The position numbers and the translations under genes are program-made. Shown piece by piece: positions 27,296 to 35,326 of a DNA stretch of 64,000 bases. The stretch comes from Streptomyces sp. WP-1 (GTDB lineage Bacteria > Actinomycetota > Actinomycetes > Streptomycetales > Streptomycetaceae), in contig NZ_CP123923.1 in NCBI RefSeq assembly GCF_030450125.1, positions 2,790,001 to 2,854,000 on the forward strand, written 5' to 3'. A model generated the notes under the pieces. That model worked only from the letters and a program-made list of their open reading frames with translations, was not told the DNA's origin and did no database searches. Each line of letters opens with the position of its first letter. The first letter of the stretch is position 1.

Positions 27296-28465
27296 ATGCC
27301 CTCCCTTCCCCGTGCTCTCGGTTGCTCCGGTGAGTACGTCGAACATGTCGAAGAGTTGCTGCGGGGCTCCGGGTGGGGGGAGGCCGTTCCGTTGCATCGG
27401 GGGAGGACCGTGTTCGGGGCCTGTGCGCGGGCTCGGGATTGGGGGGAGGGGGAGTTCGGGGTCGGGCCGGATGAGGAGGTGCCGGTCGGTGGGGTGGCTG
27501 AGTTGCGGGCGGCGTTCGCCCGGGAGGTGAGCGGCTGGCGGGGTGGACAGGTGCCGGCCGAGCAGGTTCTGGTCACCGGTGGGGCCACGCACGCCCTCTC
27601 CATCGCGTTTCGGGCCGTACTCCGGGCGGACGATGAGGTGTTGGTGCTCTCGCCGCACTGGCCGGATGCCGCCGGGCTGGTGCGGGCCGCGGGTGGGGTG
27701 GTGCGGGAGGTGCCGGTTTTCCTGGAACTCGGGGCCGGGGGTTTCGGGTTCGATCTGGTGGGGGCCGTCGAGGGGGCGTTGACGCCCAGGACGCGGGCCG
27801 TTTACTTCAACAGTCCGAACAATCCGACCGGGTACCGGCTCGATCGGCGGCGGCTCGCGATGCTCGTGGAGTTGGCCGAGCGGCACGATCTGTGGCTGAT
27901 CTCCGACAACACGTACGACGGGTACGACTTCACCAGGGAGGGGTTCCCGGACATCGCGGGGATCGGTGCGGCGGCGCAGCGGACGTTCTCGGTGCACAGC
28001 TGTGGGACGACGTACGCGATGCCCGGGAATCGGGTCGGGTACCTGGTCTGCCCGCCGGGGGCGGCGGCGACCGCGGCCGTCTGGGCGCGGTACACGGGCG
28101 GGGCCGTCCCCACCGTGGCGCAGTTCGCCGCGTACGAGGCCCTGCGGACGCCGCGTGCGGAGCTGGACCGGCGCCGGGATCGTGCCGCGGCGGCCTGGTG
28201 GCTCGCGGATTCGACGCTGGAGGTGCCGCACACGGATGTGTCCGGCGGTCTGTACACGTTCCTCGATCTGCGGGCCTGGGGGAACGGCGAGCGGTTCGTG
28301 CGGCGGTGTGCCGAGTTCGGGGTCGGTCTGGTGCCGGGTCGAAACTTCGGGGCGCACTACGGCAGTTGGGCCCGCCTCTGCTTCACCGCCGCACCACCGC
28401 AGCGGGTGGCCGAGGCGATCGAACGCATCAACAAGATCTACGGGGAAGGCGCCGATGAGCACTGA
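27296..28465 (+). CDS. Aminotransferase class I/II-fold protein lacking the PLP lysine
   Basis: 389-aa fold-type-I protein. Conserved features present: TGGATHALS, NSPNNPTG (N176), PLP-pyridine Asp D204 in LISDNTYDGYDF, and the substrate Arg region WARLCFTAAP. The motif normally ending S-x-S-K-T-Y-A reads SCGTTYAMPGNRVGYLV, so the Schiff-base lysine is T238 (codon ACG at 28007-28009). The only lysine is near the C-terminus (INKIYG). It cannot be a normal aminotransferase; binding, a pseudo-enzyme role or PMP-based chemistry are possible. The ATG at 27296 follows AGGAG; the 3' end overlaps the LuxR gene. Confidence 0.85.
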   Translation: MPSLPRALGCSGEYVEHVEELLRGSGWGEAVPLHRGRTVFGACARARDWGEGEFGVGPDEEVPVGGVAELRAAFAREVSGWRGGQVPAEQVLVTGGATHALSIAFRAVLRADDEVLVLSPHWPDAAGLVRAAGGVVREVPVFLELGAGGFGFDLVGAVEGALTPRTRAVYFNSPNNPTGYRLDRRRLAMLVELAERHDLWLISDNTYDGYDFTREGFPDIAGIGAAAQRTFSVHSCGTTYAMPGNRVGYLVCPPGAAATAAVWARYTGGAVPTVAQFAAYEALRTPRAELDRRRDRAAAAWWLADSTLEVPHTDVSGGLYTFLDLRAWGNGERFVRRCAEFGVGLVPGRNFGAHYGSWARLCFTAAPPQRVAEAIERINKIYGEGADEH

Positions 28466-29015
28466 GACGGTCACGCTCGAACGCCCGGGAACAGTTCCGA
28501 CGGGCGACGGTCAGGGGACGAGAACGGCGATCTGCGGGGTGCGGCCGCTCGTCCTGATGGGGCTCACGCATCTGCTGACCACGCAGTCGCCCTGCGAGGT
28601 CGTCTTCGCCTCGGCCGACGGCTTCCCGGAGCCCGGGGCCGGGATCGATGTGCTGCTGGTCGAGGACACCCTGGCGCAGCACGTGCCGGAGCGGGCGGTG
28701 TGGCGCGGGAGTGCGCCGGACGTCGTCGTGGTGCGGGCCGACGCGACGCCGGACCAGGTGCTGCGGCAGGTGCACGCCGCCGTGGAGCGGCGCGCGCCGG
28801 TCTCCGCGGGCGACCGGGCGCCGGCCGGGCTGTCGCCGCGCGAGGAGCAGGTGCTCCGGTTCATCGCGTCGGGGATGACCCACGGCCAGGTGGCCCGGCG
28901 CATCGGCATCAGCCAGCACACCGTGGACACGTACGTGAAGCGGGTGCGATCCAAGTTCGGTATCGGCAACAAGGCGGAACTCACCCGCGTCGCGCTCGGC
29001 CTGCAGCCGCTGTAG
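28455..29015 (+). CDS. LuxR-family transcriptional regulator
   Basis: 186 aa. The N-terminal half is receiver-like (CGVRPLVLMGLTHLL...) but lacks the usual acidic cluster and a clear phosphoacceptor, so it is probably not phosphorylated. The C-terminal LuxR helix-turn-helix covers about 120-182 (LSPREEQVLRFIASGMTHGQVARRIGISQHTVDTYVKRV). The ATG at 28455 follows GGGGAAGG and overlaps the preceding gene by 11 bp, implying coupled expression and probable control of the repeat-peptide unit. Confidence 0.88.
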   Translation: MSTETVTLERPGTVPTGDGQGTRTAICGVRPLVLMGLTHLLTTQSPCEVVFASADGFPEPGAGIDVLLVEDTLAQHVPERAVWRGSAPDVVVVRADATPDQVLRQVHAAVERRAPVSAGDRAPAGLSPREEQVLRFIASGMTHGQVARRIGISQHTVDTYVKRVRSKFGIGNKAELTRVALGLQPL

Positions 29016-29034
29016 AAGGCCGTCCGTCGTACGG

Positions 29035-29517
29035 TCAGTAGTAGTCGCGCATGATGGTGGTGGCCCACTCGGGCTGAGTGGTGTCGCCCTGGGGGCCGAA
29101 CTCGCTCATGTACGGCTTGATGTCGAGGACGGGGGTGCCGTCGACGGCGTCCAGGCCCTGGACGTGGAGGTCGAGGCCGTCGGTCTTGATCAGGCGGCAG
29201 CGGGAGACGCCGAGGCGGTTGGGGCGGTTCTTGCCGCGCTGGGCGAAGATGCCGACGCGCGGCCAGTCGGTGTTGCCGCGCGGGTGCCGGGCCCCCGTCT
29301 CGATCTTCGCCACCGGTACGCGGTCGAAGTGGAAGACGATCTCCAGGTGGGAGAAGGAGTCCAGGCCGGCCACCGCCTCGGGGCCGTACTGGTCGGCGTC
29401 CAGGCGGATGACCGCCGTCTCGCCGCCCCAGTCGTCGTCGCGGACCTCCGACCGTCCGCCGACCACCTGGCCCACCGGAACCAAAACCACCTCGGCGGGA
29501 GTGCTGTTCTCGGGCAT
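29035..29517 (-). CDS. TsaA/TrmO-family SAM-binding protein (copy 1)
   Basis: 160-aa TsaA-like beta-barrel protein. In tRNA work TrmO uses SAM to N-methylate t6A. Family stretches: VPVGQVVGGRSEV, SHLEIVFHFDRV, GARHPRGNTDWPRVGIFAQR, KNRPNRLGVSRC and LDAVDGTPVLDIKPYMSEF. It resembles the second copy at 35327-35821 throughout. It is transcribed toward the LuxR gene and sits behind a 16-bp repeat array. In this setting a small-molecule SAM-dependent role is more likely than tRNA modification, which is inference. Confidence 0.85.
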   Translation of the reverse strand: MPENSTPAEVVLVPVGQVVGGRSEVRDDDWGGETAVIRLDADQYGPEAVAGLDSFSHLEIVFHFDRVPVAKIETGARHPRGNTDWPRVGIFAQRGKNRPNRLGVSRCRLIKTDGLDLHVQGLDAVDGTPVLDIKPYMSEFGPQGDTTQPEWATTIMRDYY

Positions 29518-29537
29518 GAGTAGCGCCTTTCGTTCAG

Positions 29538-29601
29538 AGGGTCGACACGTACAGGGGTCGACGCGTCAAGGATCGATACGTCAAAGGGTCGATACGTCGA
29601 T
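29538..29601. repeat. Four 16-bp direct repeats upstream of TsaA-like gene 1
   Basis: Units at 29538-29553, 29554-29569, 29570-29585 and 29586-29601, consensus GGGTCGAYACGTCAA. The array lies 20-84 bp upstream of the TsaA-like start and overlaps the end of the ATP-grasp gene. Regular head-to-tail spacing in a promoter position suggests a regulator-binding array. Confidence 0.7.
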
Positions 29602-30906
29602 CGAGTGGTCCACCGTATCGATCGGTCGTGGCGCGCCGGTACGCGGTAGGTCCGTATCGCGCCAGAACTGGTCGAGTCGCTCGCCGAGTTGGCTGAACAG
29701 CGTCCTCAGCTCGGTGTGGTCGGCGGCCGATCCGTAGACCGTGCCGATCGCGCCGATCGTGCCCCGGCGCCAGTCGGTCCGCCAGTCGGCGGCCGGGGAG
29801 ACGTCGACCAGGTCGACGCCGGGCAGGTTCCCGAGGTCGTCGAGGAGCGCGGGCGGGCCGGGCCGCAGCGGGCCGGGGGGCGGGATCAGCAGGTACTGGA
29901 AGGTCACCCGGTCCCCGTGCAGCCGGGCGGGGTCCGGGCCGGTGATGGGCAGGCCCAGGGCCAGGCGCAGGGCGGCGGCCACCATGTCGTAGCCGGTGCG
30001 GCGTTGCACGATCTCCGCGATGAATCCGCCGAGCCGCCCGTTGACCTCGATGATTCTCGGTCCCCGGGGGGTGAACTTGATCTCGGTGTGGGTGATGCCG
30101 TGCCGGATGCCGAGGGCCCGCACCGCCGCCTCGGCCAGCCGTTCGACCTCGGCGGCGACTTCGGCCGTCACCGGGGCCGGCAGGACATGGCCGGTCTCCC
30201 GGAACGGCGGGACCAGCGGCGGTTTTCCGTTGACGGCGGCGGTGCGCGGTTCGCCGTCGACGACCAGGGACTCCACGGAGACGAAGTCGGCCCAGCCGGG
30301 GCCGGTCCGGGTGGGGTCCCCGGGCAGGAACTCCTCCAGGACGAAGTCGCGCTCACCGTCGGTGGTGAACTCCGCAAGATGGAAGCGGAGTTCGCCGGGC
30401 GAGGTGATCAGGCAGGTATCCACGCTGCCCGCGCCATGCCGCGGTTTGAGGACCGCGGGTGTCCCCACCCGGTCGAGTGCGGCGGCCGCTTCCTCCGGGT
30501 CGCGAACGAGGACGCATCCGGTGTGCTGGACGCCCGCCTCCGAAAGTACCTGCCGTTGCCGGTACTTGTCGGTGAGAGCCGCCGCGGTGGCGCGGGAGTG
30601 GAAGCGCAGCCCGCAGTGCTCGGCGATCGCGGCCGTCAGGCGCAGCCGGTGCTCGCTGAAGGTGAGGACGCCCGCGGGGGCCAGGCTCTCGGCGAGCCGG
30701 CACACCTCCGCCTCGCCGAGCCCGGTGGTGTCGGCGATCTCGGCGTGCCTGCCGAGCTGCGCCAACTCGCTGTCATACGAAGGGTTCCGGGGCTCGCACA
30801 GGAAGATCACCCGGCACAGTCCGCGTGCCGCCGAGAGGATGCGCCAGGCGGTGGCGGAGCCCCGGTCGTGGACGACCAGCAGGGTGGGGAGCGCGGAGTG
30901 TGCCAT
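29581..30906 (-). CDS. ATP-grasp ligase
   Basis: 441-aa ATP-grasp enzyme of the kind that joins a carboxylate to an amine through an acyl phosphate. Seen: an N-terminal Rossmann-like region (LLVVHDRGSATAWR), DKYRQRQVLSEAGVQHT, the ATP-lysine strand PAVLKPRHGAGSVDT, and the metal/ATP loop GITHTEIKFTPRGPRIIEVNGRLGG. ATG at 30906, with GGAGG upstream. It lies 11 bp after the methyltransferase stop. Within the cluster it could couple an amino acid or release a peptide bond. Confidence 0.88.
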   Translation of the reverse strand: MAHSALPTLLVVHDRGSATAWRILSAARGLCRVIFLCEPRNPSYDSELAQLGRHAEIADTTGLGEAEVCRLAESLAPAGVLTFSEHRLRLTAAIAEHCGLRFHSRATAAALTDKYRQRQVLSEAGVQHTGCVLVRDPEEAAAALDRVGTPAVLKPRHGAGSVDTCLITSPGELRFHLAEFTTDGERDFVLEEFLPGDPTRTGPGWADFVSVESLVVDGEPRTAAVNGKPPLVPPFRETGHVLPAPVTAEVAAEVERLAEAAVRALGIRHGITHTEIKFTPRGPRIIEVNGRLGGFIAEIVQRRTGYDMVAAALRLALGLPITGPDPARLHGDRVTFQYLLIPPPGPLRPGPPALLDDLGNLPGVDLVDVSPAADWRTDWRRGTIGAIGTVYGSAADHTELRTLFSQLGERLDQFWRDTDLPRTGAPRPIDTVDHSIDVSTL

Positions 30907-30917
30907 GGGTGCCTCCG

Positions 30918-31682
30918 TCAGGCCCGGTGGGCGGTGATGTTGAGCCGGACGTAGTCGACGACCGGTTCGGGCAGGCGGGCGGCGACCGCGCGCACGAACT
31001 CCTCGTGGTCGGACTCGGGGAGCTTGTCGAGGTGGGAGCCGAGGACGACGGTGGCCAGGTAGCTCCACAGCTGCTCGCCGGGCTCCAGCCGCGCCGGGTC
31101 GGGCAGCAGGTTGACGTCGATGTCGGTGAACCCGGCGTCCCGCAGCCGCTCGGTGGTCTCCTCCACACCGGCGAAGTACCAGACCTTGTCCTTGCCCTCG
31201 GGCTCGTCCTCGGACGTCTTGCCGAGCACCTCCCCCACGGCCGCGTTGATCAGGGCGACATTGCCCTGGCCGCCGCACTCGGCGACGAACTGGCCGCCGG
31301 GCCGCAGCTGTTCGGCGAGGTTGGCGAACAGCGCCGCGTGGTCGGTGATCCAGTGGAAGGTGGCCACGCTGGTGATCGCGTCGACCTGGCCGGAGATCGG
31401 CAGCGGCTTGGTGAGGTCGGCCTGGAGGACCTCCAGCCGGTCCAGCCGGTCGGCCAGCTTGGCGCGCAACTGGTCGAGCATCCGGCTGGAGCCGTCCACG
31501 CCGATCACCCGGCCCTCGGGGACCAGGTCGAGCAGCGCGGCCGTGTCCCGGCCGGTGCCGCAGCCGGCGTCCAGGACGGTCTCGCCGCCCTTGAGATTCA
31601 GCCTGCCGAGGGTGCGCTTGCCCCACTGCTGGTGCGGCAGGGGCAGCGAGTCGTATGTCTTGGCATCCCATTCACGGGGCAC
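30918..31682 (-). CDS. Class I SAM-dependent methyltransferase
   Basis: 254 aa. SAM motif I is VLDAGCGTGRDTAALL. Overall pattern (YDSLPLPHQQWGKRTLGRL, then ATFHWITDHAALFANLAEQL) resembles trans-aconitate/small-acid methyltransferases. The GTG at 31682 follows AAGGA and overlaps the OsmC-like stop by 11 bp, so the genes are coupled. Substrate unknown. Confidence 0.88.
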   Translation of the reverse strand: MPREWDAKTYDSLPLPHQQWGKRTLGRLNLKGGETVLDAGCGTGRDTAALLDLVPEGRVIGVDGSSRMLDQLRAKLADRLDRLEVLQADLTKPLPISGQVDAITSVATFHWITDHAALFANLAEQLRPGGQFVAECGGQGNVALINAAVGEVLGKTSEDEPEGKDKVWYFAGVEETTERLRDAGFTDIDVNLLPDPARLEPGEQLWSYLATVVLGSHLDKLPESDHEEFVRAVAARLPEPVVDYVRLNITAHRA

Positions 31683-32724
31683 GGTGCGGTTCCTTCGTGT
31701 CGGTGGTGCGGTCGTTCTCGGGGGGCGGTACGGGGACCGGGATGCCGTCGAGGACCAGCCGGACCTCGATCGGGTGCGGGTCCCTGACCAGCCGCAGGGC
31801 GTCGCCCTCGGCGAACCAGCGGCGTACGGCGTCCGGTGCGGCCTCACCGGCCTGTGTGGGGTCGGCGGGCAGCAGCTGGACGAGGATGTTGCGCAGGCCG
31901 ACGGGGGCGTCCCGCGTGGAGTAGGGGCCGCGCAGGTCGATCCGGCCGGAGGCGTGCACGGAGTCGGCCGGTTCGCCGGGTGCGGCGGTGCGCGGGTCGG
32001 CGAAGCCGAGCGCCTCGGCGGCCAGCGCGGCCAGGAAGTACTCCTGGGCGCTCGGCGCGAGGTCGGCGCCGAACAGCTGCTTGGGCTGGTCGGACTCGGC
32101 GCGCACGCCGTCGACCTCGGCGAGGACATGGGTGCCGATCTCCCACATCACACGGGCCGTGCGCCGTCTGACGGCGGTGGGGGCCGCGGTGGCGCGGCCG
32201 GCGGGCGGGCTGGTCAGGTGCACGTCCCTCGCGGTCTGCACCACGGCCTTGATGTCGTTGGGCTCCTCCAGCGTGCGGTGGGCGGTGCCCCGGGCGCGGG
32301 CGGCGGTCACCGCCCGCCGGGCCTGCTCGGCCGGGACCTCGCCGTCGAGCCGTATCTCGTACGAGAGTCTGGCGGCGCCGTCCGCCGCGAACTCGGCGCA
32401 TGGCAGCACCTCCAGGAGCGCCGGTCCGCAGCCCGCGCCGGACAGCTCGGTGACGACGCTGTCCGCGACGGAGGCGCCGAGCGCCACCAGCAGCGAGCCG
32501 ACCGGGTCGAGGCAGCCGTCGGCGCCGGGCCCGAACCGCTGGTCGATGCCGAAGGCGCGGGCCACCCGGGTGGAGCCGAGCCGCATGGGTTCGGTGTGGA
32601 CCCGGCAGCGGTCGGCCGCCGCCGGCTGGGCCGCCACGCCGATGCTCAGCTGGGCCTCCCAGGAGTCCTCCCCGATCTGCTCGGCGAGGGACTGCCGGGC
32701 GTGCAGGTCGACGCCGTTCAGCAT
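31672..32724 (-). CDS. Tandem OsmC-like protein
   Basis: 350 aa with two OsmC-type halves. The first carries DPVGSLLVALGASVADSVV (helix normally starting the peroxidatic region), the second LAPSAQEYFLAALAAEALGF. Usual OsmC proteins are about 140 aa homodimers with two cysteines. Here the halves are fused and the canonical Cys pair is not obvious (the first half has C residues near GAGCGP and LPCAEF). Stop and start overlap both neighbours. Thiol or peroxide chemistry is possible, but the function in the cluster is unknown. Confidence 0.65.
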   Translation of the reverse strand: MLNGVDLHARQSLAEQIGEDSWEAQLSIGVAAQPAAADRCRVHTEPMRLGSTRVARAFGIDQRFGPGADGCLDPVGSLLVALGASVADSVVTELSGAGCGPALLEVLPCAEFAADGAARLSYEIRLDGEVPAEQARRAVTAARARGTAHRTLEEPNDIKAVVQTARDVHLTSPPAGRATAAPTAVRRRTARVMWEIGTHVLAEVDGVRAESDQPKQLFGADLAPSAQEYFLAALAAEALGFADPRTAAPGEPADSVHASGRIDLRGPYSTRDAPVGLRNILVQLLPADPTQAGEAAPDAVRRWFAEGDALRLVRDPHPIEVRLVLDGIPVPVPPPENDRTTDTKEPHRAP

Positions 32725-33776
32725 CGCTCGTCACCTCCGTTGCGCTGTGCGAGGGCGGTGTCCAGGGCCCGCCGCAGCCGGCCGGACAGGGCGTCCGCGC
32801 CGGTGACGCCCACCGCCAGGCGGACGAGTCGGCGGGTGATGCCCCTCTCCCGGCGTACCCGTTCGCTGAGGTGGGCGTGGCTGGTGCGGGCAGGCAGCCG
32901 GGCCGTGCTGCCGAGGGGGGTGTGGCCGCCGTCGCAGGCGGCCAGGATGCCGGTGAGGTCGTGGATCTCTTGTACGACCTCGAAGGACAGCAGCCCGCCG
33001 AAGCCCCGGTGGGTCTCCAGCGCCCAGGGCGCCTCGTCGAACGACGGCCGGTGTACGGCCCGTACGGCGGGGTGGGCGCGCAGCATCCCGGCGATCCGCT
33101 CGGCGCCGTCCCGCTGCGCGGTCATCCTCAGCTGAAGGGTGGACAGGGAACGTTCGAGCAGATGGGCGGACCAGTCGGGCACCTCGCCGCCGAGCCGCGC
33201 GCACTGCTCGGCGATCCTCGGCAGGTACCGGTCCAGGCCGGTGACGAGGGCGGCGCCGACGTCGCCCCAGCCGTCGAGGTAGGGCGCCGTGTCCTCGATG
33301 ACGATCACGGCGCCGGTCTCCAGGGGCCGCAGTTCGGCCGGGGACAGCGCGGTGTTGTCCACGACCAGCAGCAGGTCGTTCATCTGGGCGTGGATGGCGA
33401 TCTCGTTGAGCGGGGCCGGGCGCATCAGCGGATCGCTGAGGGACTGCGTGTACACGACCTGGGTCTCGGGCCGTACGGCGGTCAGGACGGTGTCCGCGTC
33501 GGTGCTGTCGACGAAGGTCACCGTGCGGCCGAGCCCCGCGAGTTCCTGGGTGAGGACGCCGCGCAGCGGGTCGGGGGTCTGGTCGGAGGCGATGAGGTGG
33601 CCGCCCGGGTTGGTGAGGGCGAGCAACGTGGCGGTGGTGGCCGCGACGACACCGGGGACCAGCAGCGCGGTGTCGGCGCCGTGCAGGGCGGCGAAGGCGT
33701 CCTCGACGCGGCGGGCCGGCTCGTGGGCCGGGGCCGGGGACGCCGTCACCGCGGCGGTCGGTGCGGAAGGGTGCAT
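32718..33776 (-). CDS. Cys/Met-metabolism PLP-family protein with no lysine
   Basis: 352 aa resembling cystathionine gamma-synthase/lyase: LVPGVVAATTATLLAL, VVYTQSLSDPLMRP, LLVVDNTALSP (PLP Asp D140), and a C-terminal SLSTLQLR / GGLLSFEV domain. The PLP-lysine motif (S-x-T-K-Y) reads EDTAPYLDGWGD, with Pro165 in place of lysine. I find no lysine anywhere in the protein, so no internal aldimine can form. It overlaps the OsmC-like gene by 7 bp and starts 2 bp after the radical SAM stop. Probable pseudo-enzyme or partner protein. Confidence 0.8.
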   Translation of the reverse strand: MHPSAPTAAVTASPAPAHEPARRVEDAFAALHGADTALLVPGVVAATTATLLALTNPGGHLIASDQTPDPLRGVLTQELAGLGRTVTFVDSTDADTVLTAVRPETQVVYTQSLSDPLMRPAPLNEIAIHAQMNDLLLVVDNTALSPAELRPLETGAVIVIEDTAPYLDGWGDVGAALVTGLDRYLPRIAEQCARLGGEVPDWSAHLLERSLSTLQLRMTAQRDGAERIAGMLRAHPAVRAVHRPSFDEAPWALETHRGFGGLLSFEVVQEIHDLTGILAACDGGHTPLGSTARLPARTSHAHLSERVRRERGITRRLVRLAVGVTGADALSGRLRRALDTALAQRNGGDERC

Positions 33777-33778
33777 GG

Positions 33779-35245
33779 TCACCGCCGGCACACGGGCGCG
33801 TCGGACAGGCCGATGCGCTGGTGGAAGTAGTGGAAGATGATCTCCTCGTGCAGCGCCTCGCCGTCGAGGGTCGGCTTGAGGGCGGCGCCGTCGTTGACCT
33901 TCTCGACCAGTCCGCGCTCGATCAGCTCGGTGAAGGCGGAGGCGAACGGCTCCATCTCCAGCAGGTCGGCGCCGAAGCGCTCCTGGTAGCGGGCGAGGTC
34001 GATCGGCTGGTTGGCCTTGAAGTTGAAGCCGAGCGCGGTGCCGATGGCCTTGTGGCCGCTGAGCCGGCGGCCGAAGTTGAGCGGCAGGCCCTCGTTGTTC
34101 TGCATGAACGACACGTACTTGCTGATGTCGGTGATGTTGTGCGTCTGGAGGAACTCCTCCTGGTCGCCGGTGAGCCAGCCGTAGGCCCCGGGACCGTACG
34201 CGATCATGGTGTTGTAGTGCTCCCACTTGTTCTTCGAGGTCTGCGGGATGTTGCCGCCCTCGTAGGTGCCGGGCCGGCTCCACCAGCCGCAGGGGCTCGG
34301 GTAGTAGCCCTGCTCCAGCAGGACCTCGACGGCCTCCTGGCGCATCGCGTACGTCGAGTCCAGCTCCGGGAACCGGCCTTCGCGGATGAGACGTTCGCGC
34401 ACCGCGGGGTTGTTCCAGACCGCGCGGTTGCCGATGCCCATCTCCTCGCGGTCGGCGTTGCGCAGCCGGTAGATGGTGATGGTGGGGACGCCGAGACCGG
34501 TGAGGATCTCCATGTCGCGGCGCACCGACTCCGGTGTCTGGTACGGCAGTCCGAACATCATGTCGACGTTGAAGGGGCAGCCGGTCGCGAGCAGGTTCTT
34601 GACGGCCTCGATGGACTGGGCCGTGGAGTGGCGGCGCTTGGTGAAGTCGTTCACCTCGTCCTGGAGCGACTGCACACCGAGGCTGAACCGGTTGAAGCCC
34701 AGCTCCCGGGCGGTGTCGAGGTGGTGCTGCTGGAAGTTCTCCGGGTTGCCCTCGATGTTGAACTCGATCTCGTCCGAGAGGTCGTAGTTCTCCCGGACGT
34801 GCTCGACCAACGGCCTGATGTACTCGGGGCTGTTGAGCAGCAGGGCCGCGGTGCCGCCGCCGATGTAGAAGGACTCGATGCGCGCCCGGGGTATCCAGTC
34901 GTAGCGGTCCAGGTAGCGGCGGGACTCCTCGATGAGGAGGTCGGACCACAGCCGCAGGGCGCCGTCCTCCTTGCCGCGTGGCACCAGGCGTTTGACGTAG
35001 TTGCAGAAATGACAGATGTAGTTGCACAGCGGGAGGTGGAAGTACAGGTGGGCCGGGTGTCCGGCGCCCGGGAACCGGCCGTACTCGGCGGCGAGTTCCT
35101 CTGCTCCGAGCCGGTCGCCCTCGTTCGAGGTGACGTTGATGTTGTACTCGTCGCGGGGGATCTGCAGCTGGGGGTTGCGGTCGAGGAGGCGGCCGAGGTT
35201 GAGCTCCAGATCGACCGGCGTGCCGTCGGTGGTGGTGACAGACAT
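33779..35245 (-). CDS. HemN-like radical SAM enzyme
   Basis: 488 aa. The 4Fe-4S motif is C74-x3-C78-x2-C81 (PLCNYICHFCNY), followed by the GGG-type SAM motif YIGGGTAALLL, EFNIEGNPENF, and the HemN-type GVQSLQDEVN and FNVDMMFGLPYQT. The C-terminal winged region is HemN-like. In natural-product clusters HemN-like enzymes act as class C methylases or in cyclopropane and related C-C bond formation using two SAM molecules. Its presence with metK fits high SAM use. The reaction here is unknown; housekeeping HemW is unlikely from context. Confidence 0.88.
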   Translation of the reverse strand: MSVTTTDGTPVDLELNLGRLLDRNPQLQIPRDEYNINVTSNEGDRLGAEELAAEYGRFPGAGHPAHLYFHLPLCNYICHFCNYVKRLVPRGKEDGALRLWSDLLIEESRRYLDRYDWIPRARIESFYIGGGTAALLLNSPEYIRPLVEHVRENYDLSDEIEFNIEGNPENFQQHHLDTARELGFNRFSLGVQSLQDEVNDFTKRRHSTAQSIEAVKNLLATGCPFNVDMMFGLPYQTPESVRRDMEILTGLGVPTITIYRLRNADREEMGIGNRAVWNNPAVRERLIREGRFPELDSTYAMRQEAVEVLLEQGYYPSPCGWWSRPGTYEGGNIPQTSKNKWEHYNTMIAYGPGAYGWLTGDQEEFLQTHNITDISKYVSFMQNNEGLPLNFGRRLSGHKAIGTALGFNFKANQPIDLARYQERFGADLLEMEPFASAFTELIERGLVEKVNDGAALKPTLDGEALHEEIIFHYFHQRIGLSDAPVCRR

Positions 35246-35326
35246 GGGACTCCTTGGCTGTTGGGGGCCCGGATGGCTTGTGGCCGCGCCGGGCGGTGCG
35301 AAGTGGCGCGAGGAGCGTGCTGTTCG

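Noticed and set aside
26705..28474. 589-codon minus-strand frame covering the repeat peptide and aminotransferase genes
   Set aside because: Pro/Arg-rich shadow; both plus-strand genes have ribosome sites and recognisable content.
29581..30906. Graspetide-type ATP-grasp macrocyclase acting on the EPGDTHWG peptide
   Set aside because: The peptide has a Sec signal rather than a RiPP leader, lies in a separate plus-strand operon, and lacks the Thr/Ser-Asp/Glu core patterns of graspetides; the link is not supported by sequence.
33779..35245. Housekeeping HemW/coproporphyrinogen oxidase
   Set aside because: HemN-like motifs are present, but the operon context with PCP-TE, A enzyme and metK fits a biosynthetic radical SAM enzyme better.
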